Source of the DNA: Oceanospirillaceae bacterium
GTDB lineage: Bacteria > Pseudomonadota > Gammaproteobacteria > Pseudomonadales > Balneatricaceae
Direction: 5' to 3'
DNA: 7,255 nt
Assembly: GCA_023954795.1 (NCBI GenBank)
Contig: JAGSHA010000158.1
Location: forward strand, 1 to 7,255
Part shown: positions 1-6,949 of the stretch, piece after piece
Numbering within the stretch: the first letter of the stretch is position 1
Layout of the letters: each line of letters opens with the position of its first letter
The notes under the pieces: generated by a model
What the model saw: only the letters and a program-made list of their open reading frames with translations
Database searches by the model: none
What the model was told of the DNA's origin: nothing
Translations under genes and position numbers: made by a program

Positions 1-2
1 AT

Positions 3-815
3 ATGAGTTTGCCCTTGGTCATCGCAGCTGCAGATCTCGCCCAACAGCTAAACAATCCAAATCTGCTGATTATCGATCTATCCGACGAAGAGACCTACAA
101 CAGCGGCCATATCCCCGGTGCTGTCCGGGTCGATACATCACGTCTGATGCTAGGTTCAGGCCCGGTACCCAACAAACTACCAACAGCGGCTCAACTCAGC
201 GATCTGTTCTCAGAATTAGGCCTGACTGAAGAAACCCAGGTGGTGACTTACGATAATCAGATGGGACCTTGGGCGGGCCGTATGATCTGGACCCTCAACC
301 TGTTGGGGCATGAGCGCTGTTCATTCCTGAATGGACAGCTCAAAGCCTGGACCAACGCTGGCTTAACGCTGGAAACGGCAGAGAATACCCCCACAGAAGT
401 TCCATTTCGCGCCACCATCAACACGGATTACCTGGCGGATATAACGTTTATTAAACAACATCTGCGCGATAGCCACAGCGTGATCTGGGATGCACGTTCA
501 GGCGATGAATACCGTGGTGCAAAGATCGTCAATGCCCAGAAAGGTGGACATATTCCGGGCGCCCGATTGTACGAATGGACACAGGTTATGATCTCCGCCA
601 ATGACACCCGACTTCGCCCGGCGAACGAAATTCAGGCAGAACTCGATAGAATGGGTATCAGCACCGATAAGGAAGTGATCACCCACTGCCAGACTCACCG
701 ACGTTCAGGCCTTACCTATCTGGTGGCAAAACACCTCGGCTTTAAAAAAGTTCGCTGCTACGACGGCTCATGGTTCGAATGGGGCAACCAGCCTGATACA
801 CCGGTCGAACAGTAA
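3..815 (+). CDS. rhdA: RhdA-type thiosulfate sulfurtransferase (two-domain rhodanese)
   Basis: Predicted cytoplasmic rhodanese of 270 aa that moves sulfane sulfur from a donor such as thiosulfate to a thiophilic acceptor through a cysteine persulfide. Two rhodanese domains are visible: residues about 5-125, in which the catalytic position is Asp84 (inactive), and about 145-265, which holds catalytic Cys229 in the loop CQTHRR followed by SGLTYL. Azotobacter vinelandii RhdA, as I remember it, has CQTHHR, the same length and a near-identical C-terminus ending GNHPDTPVEL (here GNQPDTPVEQ). The loop separates it from CRKGVT rhodaneses and CG(S/A)GVT mercaptopyruvate sulfurtransferases. The ATG lies two bases from the window edge, so its ribosome site cannot be seen; RhdA has only about five more N-terminal residues, so this start is plausible but an earlier one is possible. 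It precedes psd by 48 nt, the order I recall in Pseudomonas. The physiological acceptor is unknown. Confidence 0.9.
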   Translation: MSLPLVIAAADLAQQLNNPNLLIIDLSDEETYNSGHIPGAVRVDTSRLMLGSGPVPNKLPTAAQLSDLFSELGLTEETQVVTYDNQMGPWAGRMIWTLNLLGHERCSFLNGQLKAWTNAGLTLETAENTPTEVPFRATINTDYLADITFIKQHLRDSHSVIWDARSGDEYRGAKIVNAQKGGHIPGARLYEWTQVMISANDTRLRPANEIQAELDRMGISTDKEVITHCQTHRRSGLTYLVAKHLGFKKVRCYDGSWFEWGNQPDTPVEQ

Positions 816-863
816 ACCCAACATACGCGATTTACGTATTACCTGAAGAAACGGACACTTACC

Positions 864-1760
864 TTGAAAGACAAAATTTTTATCCTGTTACAGCACCTGC
901 TACCTCAGCATCTGATCTCCCGTTTTGTGGGACGTATCGCCGAATGCACAAACCCGATGGTAAAAAACACCTTTATCAAATGGTTTGCCAAGCGTTACAA
1001 CATCAACATGTCAGAAGCGTTGATCGAAGATCCCACCGCCTTCAAGAACTTCAACGCCTTCTTCACCCGCGAACTCAAGCCGGGTGTGCGTACGATAGAT
1101 GATGCAGCAGATGCGATTGTCAGCCCGGCAGACGGCGCTGTCAGCCAATTGGGCGATATCGAACATGGTCGCATCTTTCAGGCCAAAGGCCGTGGTTACG
1201 GACTCACCACATTGCTGGGTGGCAACGCAAAGCTGGCCGAACAATTTGTAAACGGCTCTTTTGCCACTATTTACCTGTCTCCACGCGATTATCACCGTGT
1301 CCACATGCCGGTTACCGGCACTCTGCGTGAAACCATCTTCGTACCCGGCGACCTTTACTCCGTTAACCAGACTACCGCCGAGAATGTTGATCAGCTGTTT
1401 GCGCGCAATGAACGACTGGTTGCAATCTTCGATACCGAACAAGGGCCTATGGCCATGGTATTGGTTGGCGCAATGGTTGTTGCGGGTATCGAAACCGTCT
1501 GGTCAGGACACGAAGCGCCCGTCCACCGCAAAGCGATTCGTACCGCCTATCAGCCTGAACAACGGGAACCGATCACGTTGCAGAAAGGCGAAGAGATGGG
1601 CCGCTTTAAACTGGGTTCAACCGTTGTTCTGCTATTTGGTGAAGACGCCGTCAACTGGCAGGAGACACTGCGCGCCGAAAGCCCATTGCAACTGGGTGAG
1701 CGCATCGCAACCGACAGGGCAGCGAGCGGCAGCGAAGCACAAGACAACAACGCGGCTTAA
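864..1760 (+). CDS. psd: Phosphatidylserine decarboxylase proenzyme (TTG start)
   Basis: Converts phosphatidylserine to phosphatidylethanolamine at the cytoplasmic face of the inner membrane, the last step of PE synthesis. The 298-aa proenzyme should self-cleave at the LGST motif (residues 250-253, between Gly251 and Ser252), giving a beta chain of 251 aa and an alpha chain whose N-terminal Ser252 becomes the pyruvoyl group. Asp90 (SPADGAV) and His147 (RDYHRVHMPV) match the self-cleavage triad known from E. coli Psd (Asp90, His147, Ser254). FFTRELKPGVR near residue 66 is typical of the short bacterial type. The start is TTG: no ATG occurs in frame until Met32, which would remove conserved N-terminal sequence. 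A GGA at 853-855 is a weak ribosome site 8 nt upstream. The last about 20 residues are polar and probably disordered. It is probably co-transcribed with rhdA. Confidence 0.96.
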   Translation: MKDKIFILLQHLLPQHLISRFVGRIAECTNPMVKNTFIKWFAKRYNINMSEALIEDPTAFKNFNAFFTRELKPGVRTIDDAADAIVSPADGAVSQLGDIEHGRIFQAKGRGYGLTTLLGGNAKLAEQFVNGSFATIYLSPRDYHRVHMPVTGTLRETIFVPGDLYSVNQTTAENVDQLFARNERLVAIFDTEQGPMAMVLVGAMVVAGIETVWSGHEAPVHRKAIRTAYQPEQREPITLQKGEEMGRFKLGSTVVLLFGEDAVNWQETLRAESPLQLGERIATDRAASGSEAQDNNAA

Positions 1761-1866
1761 ACCCGTACAGTTTGTCGGCTGTAGCCCAAGGAAAAATGAC
1801 CTAAAATTCTGGCATTGGAGCAAATGCTCTCCCCTGAATTCATAGACGGAAACGTACAGAGACCTT

Positions 1867-2895
1867 ATGAGCAACTGGACAGATAGCCTGCAAACACAAG
1901 GCGCCGTGGTCAACGCGGATAACACAGTCAGCCTGACCTCTGATCGCGGCGGTAGCGTTATCCCGCTGCTGCATCAACGCGTGCTGACCGTCACCGGCCC
2001 TGACAGCGAGAAATTCCTGCAGGGACAGCTTAGCTGCGACCTGGCGGTAACACGCCAGCAAGGCAGTACAATGGCCTCTCACTGTAATATCAAAGGCCAC
2101 ATGATCAGTTTGTTTCGGCTGATCACGATTGCTGACGGCTTTATGCTGCGTTTACATACCGACCTGCACGATCAAGCCGCGCAAACACTGGGCAAATACA
2201 TCATTTTCTCCAAAGCGGAGATCGGCAAACCCGGTGATGACATCGTGGGGATTGGCCTGCAAGGCGATCAGGCCACTGAGCTGGCGCAACTGGCCGTCGA
2301 TAGTTTGCCGGAATCTGTTAACGGCGTGGTCCAGCAGGGAGATCGTACGCTGATCTCTGTACCGGGCCATCGTTACGAACTCTGGTTACCGGAAGCTGAG
2401 GCTGTTGCGCTGCTGCCTGAGCTACTGAACACCGGTACTTTAGGTTCCAGCAATGACTGGATATTGAACGAAGTGAGAGCGGCGATTCCAGATCTGCGCA
2501 CGGCAACGGTTGAAGCCTTTATCCCGCAGATGACCAACCTACAGGCGCTCGAAGGTGTGAGCTTCACCAAAGGCTGTTACACAGGTCAGGAGATCGTGAC
2601 ACGCCTGCAACACCGCGGGCAGTTGAAGCGCCCAATGTACCGTCTGAAAGCCCGCTGCGAAACACTGCCACAAGCTGGTGACCCGATCCACAGCGACAAC
2701 AAAGAGAAGGTCGGACAAGTGGTACTGGCCGCACGTAACGAAGCGGACGAGTGTGAGCTGCTGGCGGTCGTCATCAAAGACCAGGCCGACAATAGCACGC
2801 TGCACCTGGAAACACAGGAAGGTCCAACGGCGAGCATTGAACCCTTGCCATACGAGCTGGATCCAAAGATGTTCGAAGCTAAAAACCGCCTCTGA
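1867..2895 (+). CDS. ygfZ: Folate-binding protein YgfZ (Fe-S cluster maintenance, tRNA-modification related)
   Basis: Cytoplasmic protein of the GcvT-like/YgfZ family, which binds tetrahydrofolate. In E. coli it supports assembly or repair of certain Fe-S enzymes, including the tRNA methylthiolase MiaB. The signature KGCYTGQE occupies residues 235-242 with the essential cysteine at Cys237 (E. coli Cys228). GPDSEKFLQGQLSCD at residues 44-58 is the conserved N-terminal part of the fold. Length is 342 aa against 326 in E. coli. The ATG has a weak purine-rich ribosome site (AGAGA, 1858-1862). A 106-nt gap separates it from psd, enough for its own promoter, although no clear one is seen. E. coli ygfZ lies beside sdhE-ygfX; those partners are absent here and psd is the neighbour instead. 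A strong terminator begins 20 nt after the stop. The family call is secure; the exact biochemical role is not settled even in E. coli. Confidence 0.95.
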   Translation: MSNWTDSLQTQGAVVNADNTVSLTSDRGGSVIPLLHQRVLTVTGPDSEKFLQGQLSCDLAVTRQQGSTMASHCNIKGHMISLFRLITIADGFMLRLHTDLHDQAAQTLGKYIIFSKAEIGKPGDDIVGIGLQGDQATELAQLAVDSLPESVNGVVQQGDRTLISVPGHRYELWLPEAEAVALLPELLNTGTLGSSNDWILNEVRAAIPDLRTATVEAFIPQMTNLQALEGVSFTKGCYTGQEIVTRLQHRGQLKRPMYRLKARCETLPQAGDPIHSDNKEKVGQVVLAARNEADECELLAVVIKDQADNSTLHLETQEGPTASIEPLPYELDPKMFEAKNRL

Positions 2896-2915
2896 GTCAT
2901 CGATCTTTGCAGTAT

Positions 2916-2956
2916 AAAAAACGCCCTGACCGGCTACGGTTCAGGGCGTTTTTTTT
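2916..2956. terminator. Bidirectional intrinsic terminator between ygfZ and ung
   Basis: A perfect stem pairs ACGCCCTGA (2921-2929) with TCAGGGCGT (2941-2949) around an 11-nt loop. It is extended by A:T pairs between the A run at 2916-2921 and the T run at 2949-2956. Eight T residues follow on the + strand and six on the - strand, so it can end both the ygfZ transcript and the ung transcript that converge here. Confidence 0.93.
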
Positions 2957-2971
2957 GGGACGATGAGCGCG

Positions 2972-3673
2972 TTAAGCCAATGCGGTCTCGGTCACTTCAG
3001 CCGGAAGCTGCCAGTTAACCGGGGCCTTGCCTTGCTGCTCCAGATACCCGTTCGCCTGACTAAACGGACGACTGCCAAAGAATCCCCGATGCGCCGCCAG
3101 AGGTGATGGATGAGGGGCCTTGAGTACCAGATGACGCTGAGTGTCGATCACTGCACCTTTCTTCTGTGCATAACTTCCCCACAGCAGAAACACAACATTC
3201 TCGCAGTGCTCGTTCACCACCTGAATGACACGGTCTGTAAATTGCTCCCAGCCTTTCTTCTGATGGGACGCGGCCTGACTCTGTTCCACCGTCAGCACAC
3301 TGTTCAATAGCAACACACCCTGCTGTGCCCAGCTTTCCAGATAACCGTGCTTCACCGGCGCAATCCCCAGATCGCTGTTCAGCTCTTTATAGATATTCAC
3401 CAATGACGGCGGTGTTTTTATGCCCGGACGCACCGAAAAACACAAACCGTGTGCCTGATCCGGCTGGTGATAAGGGTCTTGTCCCAAAATCACGACTTTC
3501 ACCTGATCCAGCGGCGTGGCCTCCAACGCATGAAACCAATGGGTGGAATGTGGATAAATCACCTTACGCTGTGTTTTCTGCTCCTGCAGAAACTGCTTCA
3601 GGTTCAGCATATACGGTTGGTCAAACTCCCCACCCAGATAGTGTTGCCAGCTTGGCGCTGCTTCCAGAACCAT
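2972..3673 (-). CDS. ung: Uracil-DNA glycosylase, family 1
   Basis: Removes uracil from DNA after cytosine deamination or dUMP incorporation, starting base-excision repair. With the start chosen here it is 233 aa, close to E. coli Ung (229). Visible motifs are the water-activating loop GQDPYH (residues 64-69, Asp66), HGLCFSVRPG (about 75-84, containing the uracil-stacking Phe), LLLNSVLTVE (121-130) and the DNA-minor-groove loop HPSPLAAHRGFFG with catalytic His188. A GTG at 3691 in the same frame would add six residues and overlap the upstream gene by 14 nt. I prefer ATG at 3673, because GGGGAG (3684-3689) lies 10 nt before it and the GTG itself sits inside that ribosome-site sequence. The gene is four nt downstream of the membrane-protein gene and should share its transcript, ending at the 2916-2956 terminator. 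Confidence 0.97.
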   Translation of the reverse strand: MVLEAAPSWQHYLGGEFDQPYMLNLKQFLQEQKTQRKVIYPHSTHWFHALEATPLDQVKVVILGQDPYHQPDQAHGLCFSVRPGIKTPPSLVNIYKELNSDLGIAPVKHGYLESWAQQGVLLLNSVLTVEQSQAASHQKKGWEQFTDRVIQVVNEHCENVVFLLWGSYAQKKGAVIDTQRHLVLKAPHPSPLAAHRGFFGSRPFSQANGYLEQQGKAPVNWQLPAEVTETALA

Positions 3674-3677
3674 ATAT

Positions 3678-4109
3678 TCAGGACTCCCCACAATTCTTAT
3701 TAATCAGATCCGCTTTGGTCAGCACTTTTCTGTGCCAGATCGAATAGTACCGCACTTTACCCGGCGCGTGAGAGACGATACCTGAAATCAAAATAACCAG
3801 CAGGTAGATGCCGGATTGAGGCTCATCAAATAACCAGAATACGCTGGATAGCAGGAAGAGCTTGAGAAAAATGGCATGTCCACGAAGCTGCAGCAACCAG
3901 ATCCCATCTACATAAACAGCGATACAAGCCATCAATGATCCACTGATCACCGCCAGCCACAAATACCCGCTCCACTCGCTGTGCGGCAGATGAAAAAGGT
4001 ATGCACCAGCCAACCCTGCAATACCAATAAGATGCAAAGTCCGTAAACCGATACTCAGCCAGCGCCTGCCGGGGAGATCACGTTTCTCTATGGGAAATAA
4101 CCAGCTCAT
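3678..4109 (-). CDS. Small four-helix inner-membrane protein of unknown function
   Basis: Encodes 143 aa that I cannot assign to a named family. Four hydrophobic segments are seen at about residues 22-40, 49-68, 78-95 and 99-115. Positive clusters before the first (KRDLPGRR) and after the last (KVRYYSIWHRK) suggest both termini lie in the cytoplasm. Other features are the IWLLQLRGHAIFLKL stretch linking helices 2 and 3, and SHAPGKVRYYSIWH after helix 4, which looks like a conserved family signature. There are no cysteine pairs, His-rich metal sites or enzyme motifs; the only Cys outside the C-terminus is Cys62 in helix 2. The start is fixed by AAGGAA 7 nt upstream. An earlier in-frame ATG at 4205 would place the lysS terminator inside the gene and is rejected. 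It lies four nt before ung. It is not YgfX, despite the neighbourhood. I see no basis for a function beyond a membrane location. Confidence 0.85.
   Translation of the reverse strand: MSWLFPIEKRDLPGRRWLSIGLRTLHLIGIAGLAGAYLFHLPHSEWSGYLWLAVISGSLMACIAVYVDGIWLLQLRGHAIFLKLFLLSSVFWLFDEPQSGIYLLVILISGIVSHAPGKVRYYSIWHRKVLTKADLINKNCGES
3684..3689 (-). promoter_or_regulatory. Ribosome binding site for ung
   Basis: GGGGAG on the - strand, 10 nt before the ATG at 3673 and inside the last codons of the membrane-protein gene. It supports the ATG over the alternative GTG at 3691 and suggests translational coupling of ung to the gene before it. Confidence 0.6.
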
Positions 4110-4116
4110 GATTTTA

Positions 4117-4122
4117 TTCCTT
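4117..4122 (-). promoter_or_regulatory. Ribosome binding site that sets the start of the membrane-protein gene
   Basis: AAGGAA on the - strand with a 7-nt spacer to the ATG at 4109. It is near-optimal and decides this start over the longer in-frame reading from 4205. Confidence 0.75.
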
Positions 4123-4164
4123 TTTCTGACTCTGTCTTCTATCCACCGTTCTGCACCCAGATAG

Positions 4165-4195
4165 AAAAAAGGCCACCTTAAGGCAGCCTTTTTTT
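4165..4195 (-). terminator. Intrinsic terminator after lysS
   Basis: Read on the - strand, AAAGGCTGCC (4191-4182), loop TTAA (4181-4178) and GGTGGCCTTT (4177-4168) form a 10-bp stem ending in a six-T tract (4170-4165). Two of the pairs are G-U wobbles on this strand. On the + strand the same positions become C-A mismatches, so the hairpin is built for the lysS direction. It begins about 27 nt after the lysS stop and separates lysS from the membrane-protein/ung unit. Confidence 0.88.
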
Positions 4196-4222
4196 CATCA
4201 TACAACCCAGCACTAGTTTCGC

Positions 4223-5725
4223 TTAGTTACGTGGACGCATTGCCGGGAACAGGATGACGTCACGGATAGACGGAGAGTCGGTGAACAGCATCACCAGACG
4301 GTCGATACCAATACCCTCACCCGCAGTCGGTGGCAGACCATATTCCAGTGCGTTGATGTAGTCTGCATCGTAATGCATCGCTTCATCATCACCGGCATCT
4401 TTCTCAGCAACCTGTGCCTGGAAACGCTCAGCCTGATCTTCAGAGTCATTCAACTCCGAGAAACCGTTGGCCAGCTCACGACCCGCAACGAAGAATTCGA
4501 AACGGTCGGTGACAAACGGATTGTCATCGCTGCGACGCGCCAGCGGAGAGACTTCAGTTGGGTACTCAGTGATAAACGTTGGCTGATCCAAACGGTGCTC
4601 AACAGTCTTCTCAAAGATCTCGATCTGTACTTTACCCAGACCCCAGCTGTCTTTCACTTCGATATCCAGACGCTCAGCGATCTGACGGGCAGCGTGATCG
4701 TCGGCCAGCGCTTCTGCTGTGATATCCGGGTTGTAGTGCAGAATGGAGTCAAATACGCTCAGGCGCAGGAACGGCTTGGCCATGTCGTATTCGAACGTTT
4801 CCAGCACTTCACCCGCATCGTTACGCACGGTGTTCACGATGGTGGTCGTACCTAGTACATCCTGCGCAACCGTGCGCAGCATATCTTCGGTCAGGTCCAT
4901 CAGGTCACGGTAGTCCGCATACGCCTGATAGAACTCAATCATGGTGAATTCTGGGTTGTGACGGGTGGAAAGACCTTCGTTACGGAAGTTACGGTTGATC
5001 TCGAACACACGCTCAAAACCACCCACAACCAAACGCTTCAGATACAGTTCCGGTGCGATACGCAGGAACATATCGCGATCCAGTGCATTGTGGTGAGTGA
5101 CAAACGGACGTGCGGTCGCGCCACCCGGAATCACCTGCAACATCGGCGTTTCGGCTTCAATGAAGCGATGCTCGGTCAGATAGTTACGGATACCGGATAC
5201 GATCTTAGAACGCATCTCGAACACTTTACGCGACTGTTCGTTGGTGATCAGATCCACGTAACGCTGGCGGTAACGAATCTCTGTATCCTGCAGACCTTTG
5301 TGTTTGTCTGGCAGAGGACGCAGGTTCTTGGTCAACAGCTCGTATTCGCCCATATCAACATACAGGTCACCTTTGCCGGACTTATGCAGCACACCGGTCA
5401 CACCGATGATGTCACCCAGATCCAGGCTCTTAGCAAATTTACGCGCTTCTTTGTTCACGTAGAACTGGATACGACCGGTCATATCCTGAATTACACCAAA
5501 CGCACCACGGTTTAGCATAACGCGACCGGCGATGCTTACCGTGATACCTGCTTCGGCCAGCTCTTCTTTGGTCTTATCGCCATACTCTTCCTGAAGATCC
5601 TGCGCGTAACTATCGCGACGGAAGCTGTTTGGGAAAGCATTACCTTCTTCACGGCGCGCGTTCAGTTTTTCACGGCGCTCGGCAATCAGGCGATTTTCGT
5701 CTTGCGGCTGAGAGTTGTCAGACAT
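4223..5725 (-). CDS. lysS: Lysyl-tRNA synthetase, class II
   Basis: Charges tRNA-Lys with lysine using ATP, in the cytoplasm. The protein is 500 aa (E. coli LysS 505). The N-terminal OB-fold for anticodon binding covers about residues 62-140 (SIAGRVMLNRGAFGVIQDM near 64-82). The class II catalytic domain follows, with motif 1 around 175-200 (FIEAETPMLQ), motif 2 around 241-270 (FEINRNFRNEGLSTRHNPEF, Arg247 and Glu250 expected at the active site) and motif 3 around 469-498 (GEGIGIDRLVMLF to RDVILFPAMRP). Nothing is missing or split. The ATG has AAAAGG (5741-5736) 10 nt upstream. The gene lies 36 nt after prfB, the usual prfB-lysS operon, and is followed by its own terminator. It is the class II enzyme, not the class I LysK form. 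Confidence 0.98.
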   Translation of the reverse strand: MSDNSQPQDENRLIAERREKLNARREEGNAFPNSFRRDSYAQDLQEEYGDKTKEELAEAGITVSIAGRVMLNRGAFGVIQDMTGRIQFYVNKEARKFAKSLDLGDIIGVTGVLHKSGKGDLYVDMGEYELLTKNLRPLPDKHKGLQDTEIRYRQRYVDLITNEQSRKVFEMRSKIVSGIRNYLTEHRFIEAETPMLQVIPGGATARPFVTHHNALDRDMFLRIAPELYLKRLVVGGFERVFEINRNFRNEGLSTRHNPEFTMIEFYQAYADYRDLMDLTEDMLRTVAQDVLGTTTIVNTVRNDAGEVLETFEYDMAKPFLRLSVFDSILHYNPDITAEALADDHAARQIAERLDIEVKDSWGLGKVQIEIFEKTVEHRLDQPTFITEYPTEVSPLARRSDDNPFVTDRFEFFVAGRELANGFSELNDSEDQAERFQAQVAEKDAGDDEAMHYDADYINALEYGLPPTAGEGIGIDRLVMLFTDSPSIRDVILFPAMRPRN

Positions 5726-5761
5726 TGAGTCAAAACCTTTTGAGAATTCGTTTCGTGTAAC

Positions 5762-6856
5762 TTACAGACCAGCCTTCAGGCTCGCCTCAATAAACAAGTC
5801 CAGATCACCGTCCAGTACCTTGTCACAGTTGGAAGACTGTACGTTGGTACGCAGATCCTTGATGCGCTGATCATCCAGTACATATGAACGGATCTGGCTG
5901 CCCCAGCCGATATCCGCTTTGTTATCTTCCTGTTCCTGCGCCGCTTCGCTGCGCTTCAGCATCTCCATCTCGTAGAGTTTTGCTCGCAGCTGCTTCATAC
6001 AGGTGTCTTTGTTCTGGTGCTGGGAGCGCTGGCTCTGGGACTGCACCACAATACCGGACGGTCCGTGGGTAATACGTACCGCAGACTCAGTTCGGTTGAC
6101 GTGCTGACCACCTGCACCGGATGCACGGTAAACGTCGACACGCAGATCCGCCGGATTGATTTCAATATCAATATTGTCGTCAATCTCGGGGGACACAAAG
6201 ACAGAAGAGAATGACGTATGACGACGACCGCCGGAGTCAAACGGTGATTTACGCACCAGACGATGAACACCGGTTTCGGTACGCAGCCAACCAAAAGCAT
6301 ATTCGCCTGCAAAACGGATGGTCGCCGACTTGATACCAGCAACATCGCCCGCAGAGACTTCCAACAGCTCGGTTTTAAAACCTTTGTCTTCACCCCAACG
6401 CAGATACATACGCAGCATCATGTTGGCCCAGTCCTGCGCTTCAGTACCACCGGAACCGGCCTGAATATCCAGGAAGGCATTATTGCCGTCGGCTTCACCA
6501 GAGAACATACGACGGAATTCGAGGGTTTCCAGCTTGGCCATCAGACCTGCTACTTCTTCCTCAACTTCAGCCACAGTGTCTTCATCGTCCTCTTCCACTG
6601 CCATATCCAGCAGATCACGCGCATCGACAACACCGGTTTCCAGATCATCTACCGTGGAAACAACGCCTTCCAGCGTGGAGCGTTCTTTACCCAGCTTCTG
6701 GGCATTTTCAGGCTCATTCCACACAGCCGGATCTTCCAGCTCGCGCTCAACCTCTTCCAGACGTTCTTTCTTACCGTCGTAATCCAGATAACCACGCAGT
6801 ACAGTTGTACGCTCGGAGATATCCTTCAGGGCGGTGATGATCGGATTGATTTCCAT
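5762..6856 (-). CDS. prfB: Peptide chain release factor 2, uninterrupted frame without programmed frameshift
   Basis: RF2 recognises UGA and UAA stop codons and triggers release of the finished protein on the ribosome. It is 364 aa (E. coli 365), with a helical N-terminal domain (about 1-110), codon-recognition tripeptide SPF at 204-206 and the catalytic GGQ at 249-251 (GAGGQHVNRTESAVR), whose Gln is normally methylated by PrmC. Residue 245 before the loop is Ala (RASGAGGQ), as in most bacteria, rather than the Thr of E. coli K-12. The frame is continuous: where E. coli has CUU UGA C after codon 25, this gene reads CTG GAT at codons 24-25 (6787-6782), so no +1 frameshift is needed. The ATG is the first possible start, three codons after an in-frame TGA; no good ribosome site precedes it (the sequence just upstream is GAACCCCCACG). 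It is followed by lysS after 36 nt and preceded by a likely promoter. Confidence 0.97.
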   Translation of the reverse strand: MEINPIITALKDISERTTVLRGYLDYDGKKERLEEVERELEDPAVWNEPENAQKLGKERSTLEGVVSTVDDLETGVVDARDLLDMAVEEDDEDTVAEVEEEVAGLMAKLETLEFRRMFSGEADGNNAFLDIQAGSGGTEAQDWANMMLRMYLRWGEDKGFKTELLEVSAGDVAGIKSATIRFAGEYAFGWLRTETGVHRLVRKSPFDSGGRRHTSFSSVFVSPEIDDNIDIEINPADLRVDVYRASGAGGQHVNRTESAVRITHGPSGIVVQSQSQRSQHQNKDTCMKQLRAKLYEMEMLKRSEAAQEQEDNKADIGWGSQIRSYVLDDQRIKDLRTNVQSSNCDKVLDGDLDLFIEASLKAGL

Positions 6857-6896
6857 CGTGGGGGTTCAAACTCTCTGATTCGAAAAAAAGGCGGAT

Positions 6897-6925
6897 ATTT
6901 TACCTGATCACAGGCATTGTTTGAA
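6897..6925 (-). promoter_or_regulatory. Candidate sigma-70 promoter for prfB-lysS
   Basis: On the - strand a -35-like TTCAAA (6925-6920; 4 of 6 match to TTGACA) is followed after exactly 17 nt by a -10-like TAAAAT (6902-6897; 5 of 6 match to TATAAT). Transcription would start near 6890, about 35 nt before the prfB ATG, at or just before a run of seven T residues (6890-6884). It lies in the gap between the flavodoxin gene and prfB, where I see no clear terminator hairpin. This rests on motif matching only. Confidence 0.5.
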
Positions 6926-6949
6926 TCTTGTGCAGCGTAAATTTATGGC

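Noticed and set aside
1261..1845. 194-codon open frame on the + strand overlapping psd and the psd-ygfZ gap
   Set aside because: Runs in another frame through the conserved psd catalytic region, and its composition (many Arg, Pro, Cys, Trp) is typical of an out-of-frame reading.
3674..3691. GTG start for ung at 3691
   Set aside because: The GTG is part of the GGGGAG ribosome site for the ATG at 3673, and the six extra residues have no family support.
3325..3747. 140-codon open frame on the + strand opposite ung and the end of the membrane gene
   Set aside because: Antisense to the conserved Ung domain, low-complexity Pro/Ser/Ala-rich product, no supporting signals.
4110..4205. Longer N-terminus for the membrane protein, starting at 4205
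   Set aside because: It would place the lysS terminator hairpin inside the coding sequence, and the strong AAGGAA site points to the ATG at 4109.
4958..5515. 185-codon open frame on the + strand opposite lysS
   Set aside because: Antisense shadow of the class II LysRS catalytic region; no ribosome site or family resemblance.
6263..6907. 214-codon open frame on the + strand opposite prfB
   Set aside because: It is fully antisense to a well-conserved RF2 gene, has no recognisable protein features and arises from the codon pattern of the real gene.
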